Below, one piece after another: positions 15,904-23,287 of a stretch of DNA of 64,000 nt. Origin of the DNA: Youxingia wuxianensis (lineage in GTDB: Bacteria; Bacillota; Clostridia; Oscillospirales; Ruminococcaceae); assembly GCF_014385085.1 (NCBI RefSeq), contig NZ_JACRTD010000001.1:1-64000 (forward strand), read 5' to 3'. The notes beneath the pieces were generated by a model that was given only the letters and a program-made list of their open reading frames with translations, ran no database searches and was not told where the DNA came from. Position numbers and translations under genes: made by a program. Every line of letters starts with the position of its first letter. Position 1 is the first letter of the stretch.

Positions 15904-16935
15904 TTAATTGAGCTTAAACTCCGACCAGATACTATCATAAATTTCAGTAGCTTCACCGACATCTTTGATAAACTCTGCACCTTCAATCATTTCAGAAGAG
16001 ATGCTAAGAACTTTGTTTTCCAGATAATCTGCCGCTGCGGTATTGCAGCTGATGTAGAAAATCTGATCGGAAATACGGGCGGAGCGTTCTCCGTCTAAAA
16101 TAAAATTAAGAAAAGCAAAAGCGTTGTCCTTATGAGGAGCTGTTTCAGGAACAAAACAGCTATCAATACCAAATCCCAGCCCTTCTTCTGGATAGACGAC
16201 TTTTAAATTGGGATTTTCATTGAGACAAGTGATGATCTGGGAAGTAAACATATACCCTACGGCGGTTTCGCCGCTGATCATCAGGTTATACGGGGTACTG
16301 TAATCCAGCGCGCGGATATTAGGCTTTAATTGGAGAAGCTTTTCTTTTGCCTGCTCCAGCACCGCCGCATCGGTGACGTTAAAGCTTTCCCCCATAGTTT
16401 TAAGGGTGATACCGATGACATTGCGGGCGTCATCCATGATGACAATCGAATCTGCAAGGGAGGAATCCCATAAATCCTCATATCCCTTGATGTCCAGATC
16501 GGTCATCTCCGGATTATAAATAATCAAAGGAATCCCCGCCGCATAAGGTACGGTATATTCATTTTCCTCATCATAGAACTTCCCCTGAAATCCGGGATCG
16601 ATATTTGCAAAATTAGGGATCTGCTCTTTGTCCAGCTTGGCAAGAAGATTTTCCCCTCGAGCGATATCGATAATATAATCGCTTGCAAGGACAAGATCAT
16701 ATTCGCCGCCAGATTCCAATTTCATCAGCATCTCCTCATTGCTTTCGAAGGTACTGTAATTGACTTTGATGCCGGTTTCCTGTGTAAACTCTTCCAATAT
16801 ATCCGCTGGGAAATAATCCGCCCAAGTAAAAATATTGAGCACTTTTTCCTCCTTCGGCGAGCACCCGGTCATTCCCAATGTCAATACCATTATTGCTGCC
16901 AAAACCGCAGCTATCCATTTTTTACTATTTTTCAC
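15904..16935 (-). CDS. potD: Spermidine/putrescine ABC transporter binding lipoprotein
   Basis: A 343-residue lipoprotein (lipobox GMTGC) of the PotD/PotF type II binding-protein family: VLNIFTWADYFPADILEEF, YSTFESNEEMLMKLESGGEYDLVLAS, YTVPYAAGIPLIIYN and AVGYMFTSQI. It captures polyamines for PotABC. It starts with GTG behind GGGAGTGG. It is the last gene of a minus-strand potABCD operon, 25 bp after potC. Confidence 0.92.
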   Translation of the reverse strand: MKNSKKWIAAVLAAIMVLTLGMTGCSPKEEKVLNIFTWADYFPADILEEFTQETGIKVNYSTFESNEEMLMKLESGGEYDLVLASDYIIDIARGENLLAKLDKEQIPNFANIDPGFQGKFYDEENEYTVPYAAGIPLIIYNPEMTDLDIKGYEDLWDSSLADSIVIMDDARNVIGITLKTMGESFNVTDAAVLEQAKEKLLQLKPNIRALDYSTPYNLMISGETAVGYMFTSQIITCLNENPNLKVVYPEEGLGFGIDSCFVPETAPHKDNAFAFLNFILDGERSARISDQIFYISCNTAAADYLENKVLSISSEMIEGAEFIKDVGEATEIYDSIWSEFKLN

Positions 16936-16960
16936 TAATCATCCACTCCCTTAAAAACAT

Positions 16961-17746
16961 CTATAGCAAGGGACGCGTTTTCTTACGCGCCCTGACTAAG
17001 CGGGCAATCGCAACAATAAAGAATACCGCCCCCAGCATCACGGTACATAAAGCGTTTATCTCCGGGGTAACACCCATTTTCAGCATAGAATATACCTGCA
17101 GGGGAAGGGTACTGGTTTGGGCGCCGGTCGTAAAGAAACTGATTACCACATCATCCATACTCATTGCAAAAGCCAGCAAGGTCCCGGACAGGATGGAAGG
17201 AAATATCAGCGGCAGAGTAATATCAAAAAATACTCGTACATATCCTGCTCCCAAATCTCTGGCAGCCTCGGCAATAGACGGGTCCAGATCGGTCAGCCGG
17301 GCCTTGACGTTGATATATATGTATGGAATACAAAAAGTAGTATGAGCCAAAAGCATGGTCAACATCCCGAAAGGCAGACGCAGGAAGGAGAAAAAGGCAA
17401 GATACGCCATACCAAGAATGATTTCTGGGATCATTATTGGTATTAAAGATACATTTTCCAGTATTCCCCTAGCCTTAAAATACCGCCCAGTAAGGCCCAC
17501 TGCTCCCAGGGTTCCCAATACTGCCGCCGAAAGGCTGCTGAGGGCCGCCAGCTGCAGACTGTTTAAAAAAGCGGTTCGAATAGACATGTTATTGAGCAAT
17601 TTGCTATACCAGTCCAAAGTAAAACCCGCCCAATGGAACATTTTTGTATCATTAAAAGAATAAACAATCACTACAATAATCGGCAGATACATCAAAAGCA
17701 GCACAAGAGTAATATAAACCTCCGCAAATCTGGAACGTTTTTTCAT
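16961..17746 (-). CDS. potC: Spermidine/putrescine ABC transporter permease
   Basis: A 261-residue permease with six transmembrane segments and the BPD_transp_1 EAA loop EAARDLGAGYVRVFFDITLPLI. PotC features include YSFNDTKMFHWAGFTLDWY early and AMSMDDVVISFFTTGAQTSTLP later. It pairs with PotB to form the channel. The start overlaps the potB stop by 4 bp. Confidence 0.92.
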   Translation of the reverse strand: MKKRSRFAEVYITLVLLLMYLPIIVVIVYSFNDTKMFHWAGFTLDWYSKLLNNMSIRTAFLNSLQLAALSSLSAAVLGTLGAVGLTGRYFKARGILENVSLIPIMIPEIILGMAYLAFFSFLRLPFGMLTMLLAHTTFCIPYIYINVKARLTDLDPSIAEAARDLGAGYVRVFFDITLPLIFPSILSGTLLAFAMSMDDVVISFFTTGAQTSTLPLQVYSMLKMGVTPEINALCTVMLGAVFFIVAIARLVRARKKTRPLL

Positions 17747-18621
17747 ACAATCCCCTCCAGACTTTTTTCGCCGGAAACCTTTTTATAAATACCGATAACA
17801 ATCATGGTCATAGTCATCATTACAATACTCAGTGCGGCTCCCATCGGCCAATTGCGGGCGGTAAGAAGCTCATTTTTGATCAGATTGCCCAGCAGCATGG
17901 TTTTAGCTCCGCCCAGCAAGTCGGAAACAAAAAACAATCCTACCGATGGAATAAATACCAAAACGCATCCCGCCATAATCCCGGCCCGAGTCATAGGTAC
18001 AGTGACCGTCCAGAAAGCCCGCCAGCGGGAAGCCCCTAGATCCCGGGAGGCCTCTACCAAAGCGGGGTCCAGTTTAGCGATGGAATTATAAACAGATAAG
18101 ATCATAAATGGGATCAAGGCATATACCATCCCTACCAAAACCGCTCCGAAATTATATAAAAGTTTTAAGGGGCTGTCAATGATCCCCAGCATAATCAGCA
18201 GAGAATTAATAACACCCTGGCTGCGAAGTAAAATCATCCAACCATAGATCCGTACCAAAGAGTTGGTCCAAAAGGGAACGATGATCAATAAAAGCACCAA
18301 GGAACGCCATTTTGGTGGGAGCTTAGAAGTAAAATAGGCAAAAGGATAGCCGATTAACAAAGTAAACACCGTAGTTAAAAAAGCCAGCCACATACTTTGT
18401 CCGAATACTTTTACATATACCGGATCGAACAATTTTTGATAACTGTCCAAAGAAAATTCAGCTAAGATTCCCCACGTGGCCGCTTTTTTCATAAAGCTCA
18501 TACAAAGGATATAGAGGAGCGGTATCGCCACAAACACCATTGTCCAAAGTATAAAGGGAAGTCTTGCCGCGCAAGCCCCTTGACAGCTTACATGGGTCGA
18601 AGGCAGTTTTTGCTTTTTCAT
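17743..18621 (-). CDS. potB: Spermidine/putrescine ABC transporter permease
   Basis: A 292-residue permease with six membrane helices and the EAA loop EASRDLGASRWRAFWTVTVPM. The early segment LPFILWTMVFVAIPLLYILCMSF and the periplasmic WTNSLVRIYGWMILLR match PotB. The start overlaps potA by 4 bp and the end overlaps potC by 4 bp, a tightly coupled operon. Confidence 0.92.
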   Translation of the reverse strand: MKKQKLPSTHVSCQGACAARLPFILWTMVFVAIPLLYILCMSFMKKAATWGILAEFSLDSYQKLFDPVYVKVFGQSMWLAFLTTVFTLLIGYPFAYFTSKLPPKWRSLVLLLIIVPFWTNSLVRIYGWMILLRSQGVINSLLIMLGIIDSPLKLLYNFGAVLVGMVYALIPFMILSVYNSIAKLDPALVEASRDLGASRWRAFWTVTVPMTRAGIMAGCVLVFIPSVGLFFVSDLLGGAKTMLLGNLIKNELLTARNWPMGAALSIVMMTMTMIVIGIYKKVSGEKSLEGIV

Positions 18622-19697
18622 CCAGCGCCACCTCTTTCCACAATCACTGCACAGCCGGGATTCCAGTGAATCTGCACCTGCGTCCCTATAGGGGCGCGGC
18701 TATAGCCTCCGCCCATACCGGTAACGGTAAGTTCCTGTCCATCAGAAAGAAGAAGGATAGTACGCAGCAAGCCGCCGGTATAGCTATGAGATTTTACCCT
18801 GCCGGAAAGGGTAAAGCCGTATTTATTTTCTTCCCCAAAGCGAATACGCTCCGTACGCACAGATAGCGTCACTTTTTCTCCCGTCTGGCCGCTGCCTTGG
18901 GCTTTAATAATGCCGCCGGCAAAGGATAATACCAACCGGCCATCTTCCTCCTGACCGGTGACAACCGCGTCGAAAATATTTGTCTGCCCGATAAACTGGG
19001 CGGCAAAACGGGTTTGAGGATGTTCGTATATTTCGTCCGGCGTCCCCAATTGGATAAGTTTGCCTTCATTCATAATCCCAATACGGTCGCTCATATTAAG
19101 AGCTTCCTCTTGATCATGAGTGATATATATAAAGGTGATGCCCAGGTGCTTTTGCAAACGTTTGAGCTCCGTCTGCATCTGCCGGCGGAGTTGAAGATCC
19201 AGCGCGCCTAAGGGCTCATCCAGTAAAAGGACTTCCGGGTCATTAATAATTGCCCGGGCAATGGCAATCCTCTGGCGCTGTCCGCCGGAGAGCTGGGAAG
19301 GCATACGCTGTCCGTAACCAGGCAGCTGCACCAGCGCGAGCATCTCTTCCACTCGTTTTTCTATTTGAAGCTTTGGCACCTTTTTTAATTTTAACCCATA
19401 AGCAATATTTTGAAATACATTCATATGGGGAAACAATGCATAACTTTGGAATACGGTATTCACATTGCGTTTATTTGGCTCCCAACCGGTGACATCTTTT
19501 CCGTCAAGAAAAATACTACCCTCATCTGGGGTTTCCAAACCGGCTATAATCCGAAGAAGGGTGGTTTTTCCACAGCCGGACGGCCCTAATAAAGTAAGAA
19601 ATTCCCCCTTGCTCACATCAATAGAGATATCACAAAGGGCCTGTGTTTGGCCAAAAATCTTGGATATATTCCGGATAGAAAGTATCGTTTTTTCCAA
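18618..19697 (-). CDS. potA: Spermidine/putrescine ABC transporter ATP-binding protein
   Basis: A 359-residue ATPase: Walker A GPSGCGKTT (38-46), signature LSGGQRQRIAIARA, Walker B VLLLDEPLGALD, and a C-terminal TOBE domain. I place the start at TTG 19695-19697, six bases after AAAGGAGGG. This gives E-K-T-I-L-S-I-R-N-I, the normal length and start for PotA. The frame stays open a further 91 codons upstream, but only through the hairpin repeat in the leader, so that extension is not coding. First gene of potABCD. Confidence 0.92.
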   Translation of the reverse strand: MEKTILSIRNISKIFGQTQALCDISIDVSKGEFLTLLGPSGCGKTTLLRIIAGLETPDEGSIFLDGKDVTGWEPNKRNVNTVFQSYALFPHMNVFQNIAYGLKLKKVPKLQIEKRVEEMLALVQLPGYGQRMPSQLSGGQRQRIAIARAIINDPEVLLLDEPLGALDLQLRRQMQTELKRLQKHLGITFIYITHDQEEALNMSDRIGIMNEGKLIQLGTPDEIYEHPQTRFAAQFIGQTNIFDAVVTGQEEDGRLVLSFAGGIIKAQGSGQTGEKVTLSVRTERIRFGEENKYGFTLSGRVKSHSYTGGLLRTILLLSDGQELTVTGMGGGYSRAPIGTQVQIHWNPGCAVIVERGGAG

Positions 19698-19727
19698 TAG
19701 AGACCCTCCTTTAACACAAATATATTT

Positions 19728-19925
19728 TTTATAGCCGCGCCCAACAAATCGGAGATTTGTACCCGCCTTCGGCGGAAAAAACGCTTTGCGTTTTAGGGCG
19801 CAGGCTGCAAAGAGCATCCCATGGTTTCGCTGCTTGCGAAACCATACCCGGACACCGTCCGGGCGCAAAACAACGTTTTGCTGGGATTTTTTTATAGCCG
19901 CGCCCAACAAATCGATGTTTTGCCA
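19728..19925 (-). repeat. Hairpin-array repeat, copy 2 (extended)
   Basis: Six consecutive hairpins with 3-5 nt loops: CAAATC/GATTTG (19745-19759), CCGCC/GGCGG (19763-19775), AAAACGC/GCGTTTT (19778-19794), ATGGTTTCGC/GCGAAACCAT (19821-19845), CCCGGAC/GTCCGGG (19847-19863) and GCAAAAC/GTTTTGC (19865-19881). TATAGCCGCGCCCAACAAAT is directly repeated at 19730 and 19893, so a second unit is partly present. On the minus strand it matches copy 1 (738-856). It fills the leader between the potABCD promoter and the potA start. Confidence 0.8.
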
Positions 19926-19938
19926 GCCTTTTTTATTT

Positions 19939-19966
19939 ATATTACCACAATTCTCCTGGATTTCAA
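19939..19966 (-). promoter_or_regulatory. Probable potABCD promoter
   Basis: Minus strand TTGAAA (19966-19961), a 16-bp spacer, and TAATAT (19944-19939). The transcript would carry the whole hairpin array as a leader of about 235 nt. Confidence 0.5.
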
Positions 19967-20058
19967 ACAATAAAGTATACTAAATTGATATTATTTAAAA
20001 ATGCTGTAATATTGAACAAGGAATTTATCAAAATTTCATAGGTAAACTGTGAAATTTA

Positions 20059-20067
20059 TGCTATAAT
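20059..20067 (+). promoter_or_regulatory. Extended -10 promoter of PPTase gene
   Basis: TGC-TATAAT with no good -35, about 30 bp upstream of the start codon and its AAAGGAAA ribosome binding site. Confidence 0.55.
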
Positions 20068-20098
20068 GAAACCAGTAAATTGAAAGGAAACATCGGCG

Positions 20099-20752
20099 AT
20101 GGAAAATAAACTTTATTTGTTGATGGCCGACAAACAACTGGACCCCCAGGAATATCAGCAGATGTTTCAGCTTCTTTCTCCGGAGAGGCAGGAACGCCTG
20201 CGGCGCATATCTTCCAAAAACGCCAAGCAGCTCTCCCTGCTCGGAGATATTTTAACTCGCATACTTCTTTGTGAACATTTCAATTTATCCAATAAACAGC
20301 TTTCTATTGACATTGGAAATCATGGGAAACCCTTTTTGTCCGGATATCCCAATGCTCATTTTAATATTTCTCATTCTGCGGATGCAGTATTATGCGGCAT
20401 TTGCAATACCCCCATCGGGGTGGATATTGAAAAGATCAAGCCTGCAAATTTAGCGATTGCCAAACGGTTTTTTACTTTTGAGGAATGTGAATATATTCAG
20501 GAGGATCCAAAGACTGCCAATGAACGTTTTATATTCTTATGGACCCGTAAGGAATCCTATATCAAGTGGGCCGGCGGAGGGCTTTCGATCCCGCTGAACT
20601 CTTTCGATGTACTCAAAGTACAGCGGGAAGTGGTTTTTTATAGTGAAAAGTTGGACGGCTATCTGCTCTCTGTATGCGCGAAATTTCCGCCGCAGGAAAT
20701 TCACCGCTTAGATATGGACGGGCTGCGAGAACGAATGGAAATTTTGAAATAA
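20099..20752 (+). CDS. Sfp-type 4'-phosphopantetheinyl transferase
   Basis: A 217-residue enzyme that moves phosphopantetheine from CoA to a serine of carrier proteins. Visible motifs are GKPFLSGYPNAHFNISHSAD, the metal-binding GVDIEKIKP with RFFTFEECEYIQ, and WTRKESYIKWAGGGLS, the usual P1-P3 set of the Sfp/Gsp family. No polyketide or peptide synthase genes are near, so its carrier-protein partner cannot be named. It converges on sigK and shares a terminator with it. Confidence 0.9.
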   Translation: MENKLYLLMADKQLDPQEYQQMFQLLSPERQERLRRISSKNAKQLSLLGDILTRILLCEHFNLSNKQLSIDIGNHGKPFLSGYPNAHFNISHSADAVLCGICNTPIGVDIEKIKPANLAIAKRFFTFEECEYIQEDPKTANERFIFLWTRKESYIKWAGGGLSIPLNSFDVLKVQREVVFYSEKLDGYLLSVCAKFPPQEIHRLDMDGLRERMEILK

Positions 20753-20760
20753 CCGGATAA

Positions 20761-20798
20761 AAGAAGGCACATTCTCTTAAGAGAATGTGCCTTCTTTT
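20761..20798. terminator. Bidirectional terminator shared by PPTase and sigK
   Basis: A perfect 36-bp inverted repeat (20761-20778 with 20779-20796) with T-runs on both sides. The sigK stop codon (20779-20777) lies at its centre, so the last sigK codons form half of the stem. Confidence 0.9.
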
Positions 20799-21478
20799 GC
20801 AAACATACCCCGCAGGGTACCAATGGCCTTTTTTTCAATCCGGGAAACATAAGAACGGGAGATATCTAGCTTCTTAGCTACCTCACGCTGAGTAAGAGGC
20901 TTCATTCCATGCAGTCCATACCGCATAAAAATAATCTGCTGTTCCCGGGAATCTAAATTTTCTCGGATAAAGTCGTATAATTTTTCTGATTTTATATGAA
21001 GATCGATACAGTCGATAATATTTTCTTCATCCGCCATAATATCGATCAATGTCAAGCTGTTGCCATCTTTATCCGTGTCAATAGGATCGCTGATATAAAC
21101 ATCCTGAGCACTTTTTTTCTTATTTCGGAAATGCATCAGAATTTCATTTTCGATACATCTGCTGGCATAGGTAGCAAAACGAGTCCCTTTTTCCGCGTTG
21201 AAGGTAGAGACCGCTTTAATAAGACCAATTGTACCAATAGAAATGAGATCGTCCTGATCTTTAAAATTAGAGTAATATTTCTTGATAATATGCGCCACCA
21301 GGCGAAGATTATGTTCGATTAAAGTATTTTTCGCTTCGGTATCCCCTTGAGCGATCTTCTTTAAGCATTCCCGTTCTTCATTGGCAGAAAGCGGCCGGGG
21401 AAACGAACCGGAACCAGTTACATGGAGGGCGAAATAAATCAGGTTACAAAGCGAAAGACAGATAAGAAGAGAATACAT
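20777..21478 (-). CDS. sigK: RNA polymerase sporulation sigma factor SigK (uninterrupted)
   Basis: A 233-residue sigma-70-family factor for the late mother-cell programme of sporulation. The N-terminus MYSLLICLSLCNLIYFALHV is hydrophobic, resembling the membrane-bound pro-sequence removed from pro-sigma-K in Bacillus. Region 2 (LIEHNLRLVAHIIKKY, DLISIGTIGLIKAVSTFNAEKGTRFATYASRCIENEILMHFR) and region 4 (LTQREVAKKLDISRSYVSRIEKKAI) are intact. Length and frame are complete, with no skin-type insertion. The ATG follows AAAGGAGG. Confidence 0.9.
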   Translation of the reverse strand: MYSLLICLSLCNLIYFALHVTGSGSFPRPLSANEERECLKKIAQGDTEAKNTLIEHNLRLVAHIIKKYYSNFKDQDDLISIGTIGLIKAVSTFNAEKGTRFATYASRCIENEILMHFRNKKKSAQDVYISDPIDTDKDGNSLTLIDIMADEENIIDCIDLHIKSEKLYDFIRENLDSREQQIIFMRYGLHGMKPLTQREVAKKLDISRSYVSRIEKKAIGTLRGMFAKEGTFS

Positions 21479-21637
21479 GAGAAGCCTCCTTTGCCGCGGA
21501 GCGGTAGGTGAAATTAAAATACATGATATTAATCATTTTTATGGAAAAATTAGAAATTTGTGCACGTCCGAAGGTTGTTTTTTTAGAAAAAATAAAAAGT
21601 TATAAAAGAGTTTCCTGCAGGAATTTTTCTATTCATA

Positions 21638-21666
21638 TTGGAATGAACGCCTATCAGTGATATAAT
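21638..21666 (+). promoter_or_regulatory. Promoter for DUF1294/pfkA
   Basis: TTGGAA (21638-21643), a 17-bp spacer, and TGA-TATAAT (21658-21666), an extended -10. The rest of the 208-bp sigK-DUF1294 gap shows only a small palindrome TTCCTGCAGGAA (21612-21623). Confidence 0.65.
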
Positions 21667-21686
21667 AATTTATAAGGTGGGATCGA

Positions 21687-21953
21687 ATGGAAAAGATAAT
21701 AATTGCTTACTTTATAGTAATAAATTTCATAGGCTTTTTACTATGTTATTCGGATAAGCGAAAAGCGCAAAAACGAAAATGGCGCATCCCGGAAAAAACA
21801 ATATTTTTCGTCGCGCTGCTGGGCGCGGGGATAGGTATATGGAGCGGAATGTACCTTTTTCATCATAAAACTCGGCATTGGATGTTTGTGATCGGAATAC
21901 CGATGATAACCATAGTAGAATATGGATTGTTAATTTATTTTGGACTGAAATAA
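21687..21953 (+). CDS. DUF1294 family membrane protein
   Basis: An 88-residue protein with about three transmembrane helices and the DUF1294 pattern: NFIGFLLCYSDKRKAQKRKWRIPEK, then LLGAGIGIWSGMYLFHHKTRHW. Function is unknown for the family. The ribosome binding site is AAGGTGGG. It lies 21 bp before pfkA and is probably in the same transcript. Confidence 0.85.
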   Translation: MEKIIIAYFIVINFIGFLLCYSDKRKAQKRKWRIPEKTIFFVALLGAGIGIWSGMYLFHHKTRHWMFVIGIPMITIVEYGLLIYFGLK

Positions 21954-21974
21954 AATGTAGGAGGTATAAGTGGG

Positions 21975-23048
21975 ATGACAAGACGTATCGGGATATTAAC
22001 AGCAGGAGGAGACTGTCCGGGGTTAAATGCTACTATTCGTGGTGTTGCAAAGGCGCTGTATCAGAAAATGGATGATGTGGAAATCATCGGTATTGTAGAT
22101 GGCTATAAAGGGTTGATTAAAGGGGAATATCATGTGATGAAGCCTTCCGATTTTTCTGGTATTCTTACCCAGGGCGGAACAATTTTGGGGACGGCTCGGA
22201 CACCCTACCGGAATATGAGAGTGGTAGAAAATGATATTGATAAGGTCAAACTGATGAAAGAGAATTACAAGAAGATGAAGCTGGATTGTGTGCTTACGTT
22301 GGGGGGAAACGGCACTCATAAGACCGCTTATCTTCTTCATGAAGAGGGACTGCATGTAATCGGCCTTCCCAAAACGATCGACAATGATATTTGGGGGACA
22401 GACGTTACATTTGGTTTCCACACGGCGGTGGATATTGGTACGGAAGTAGTGGATCGGATACACACCACTGCCAACAGTCATAAACGGGTAATGGTAATTG
22501 AGATTATGGGAAATAAGGCTGGCTGGCTTACCTTGTATACTGGAATTGCCGGCGGTGCGGATATTATTCTAATTCCTGAAATTCCTTATGATATTGATAA
22601 GGTCATCCGCGCGGTGGAAAAACGGGCGGAACAGGGAAAAGGTTTTTCGATTATTACTGTGGCAGAAGGCGCGTTTGATATCCAGGAAGCAAAAATGAAA
22701 AAGAAAGAACGCGCAGAAAAACGAGCGAAAGAGGGCATTACTACTGCAACTTCCCGTATAGCTAAACAAATTGAGGGTAAAACAGGGTTTGAAACCCGTA
22801 TTGTGGTGCCGGGACATATTATGCGGGGAGGGTCCCCTTCTTCCTATGACCGTGTGCTGGCCAGCCAGTTTGGCGTTTATGCCGCCTCGCTGGTGAACAA
22901 AGAAATTTATGGAGTCGCGGTAGGCGAACGTAACAACAAGGTGGTTCATACCCCTCTGGGAGAAGTAGCGGGCAAAACAAAATTTGTGCCTGCGGACGAT
23001 CAGATGGTGGAGACGGCCAGAAGTTTGGGGATTTCCTTCGGCGACTAA
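21975..23048 (+). CDS. pfkA: 6-phosphofructokinase
   Basis: A 357-residue phosphofructokinase that makes fructose 1,6-bisphosphate in glycolysis. It has ILTAGGDCPGLNATIRG (start), the donor-site segment LGGNGT (109-114) and the catalytic PKTIDND (132-138, Asp136). ATP-dependent enzymes usually have GGDGS and PGTIDND, while pyrophosphate-dependent enzymes usually have GGDD and PKTIDND. This protein has Gly at the discriminating position but Lys in the second motif, so the phosphoryl donor is uncertain, ATP being more likely. A Lys/Arg-rich insert (KMKKKERAEKRAKEG, about 240) is notable. Ends in a strong terminator. Confidence 0.9.
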   Translation: MTRRIGILTAGGDCPGLNATIRGVAKALYQKMDDVEIIGIVDGYKGLIKGEYHVMKPSDFSGILTQGGTILGTARTPYRNMRVVENDIDKVKLMKENYKKMKLDCVLTLGGNGTHKTAYLLHEEGLHVIGLPKTIDNDIWGTDVTFGFHTAVDIGTEVVDRIHTTANSHKRVMVIEIMGNKAGWLTLYTGIAGGADIILIPEIPYDIDKVIRAVEKRAEQGKGFSIITVAEGAFDIQEAKMKKKERAEKRAKEGITTATSRIAKQIEGKTGFETRIVVPGHIMRGGSPSSYDRVLASQFGVYAASLVNKEIYGVAVGERNNKVVHTPLGEVAGKTKFVPADDQMVETARSLGISFGD

Positions 23049-23061
23049 GAAATAAAAAAAG

Positions 23062-23095
23062 AAGAACCGGGACGGCTCGTCCTGGTTCTTTTTTG
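23062..23095 (+). terminator. Terminator after pfkA
   Basis: Stem AAGAACCGGGACG/CGTCCTGGTTCTT (one G-U), loop GCT, then TTTTTTG. Confidence 0.9.
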
Positions 23096-23132
23096 TTTGC
23101 GTTTAAAGGGTGAAATAATTATGAGCGTTTTG

Positions 23133-23259
23133 TATCCTTCCTGTAAAGGGAGGATAAAAATTTTGGCGGGCTGGAATGTTAACAGTTTATTCATATATTT
23201 TTTCACTTTCCCCCACATTACAGGAATAAAAAAGGAGAGGTAAGTTTAACAAATTTAAC
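23133..23259 (+). promoter_or_regulatory. Upstream region of first RND operon
   Basis: Contains a hairpin TATCCTTCC/GGGAGGATA (23133-23156) followed by AAAAATTTT. An inverted repeat GTTTAA-caaa-TTTAAC (23244-23259) resembles the MarR-like site at 45193 (GTTTAG-catt-CTAAC). No clear -35/-10 pair is visible. A purine-rich GGAGAGG (23234) lies upstream of the true ribosome binding site. Confidence 0.35.
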
Positions 23260-23287
23260 CAGGAAGCCTGGGGATAGGAGCATAAGT

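Noticed and set aside
19728..19925. CRISPR array
   Set aside because: The repeated units are different hairpins, not identical repeats with unique spacers; no cas genes are in the window.
19698..19970. 91-codon N-terminal extension of PotA
   Set aside because: It translates the hairpin repeat and has no ribosome binding site, while TTG 19697 has AAAGGAGGG and gives the usual PotA N-terminus.
20777..21478. sigK disrupted by a skin element or recombinase
   Set aside because: The frame is continuous from the pro-sequence to region 4 and no recombinase is nearby.
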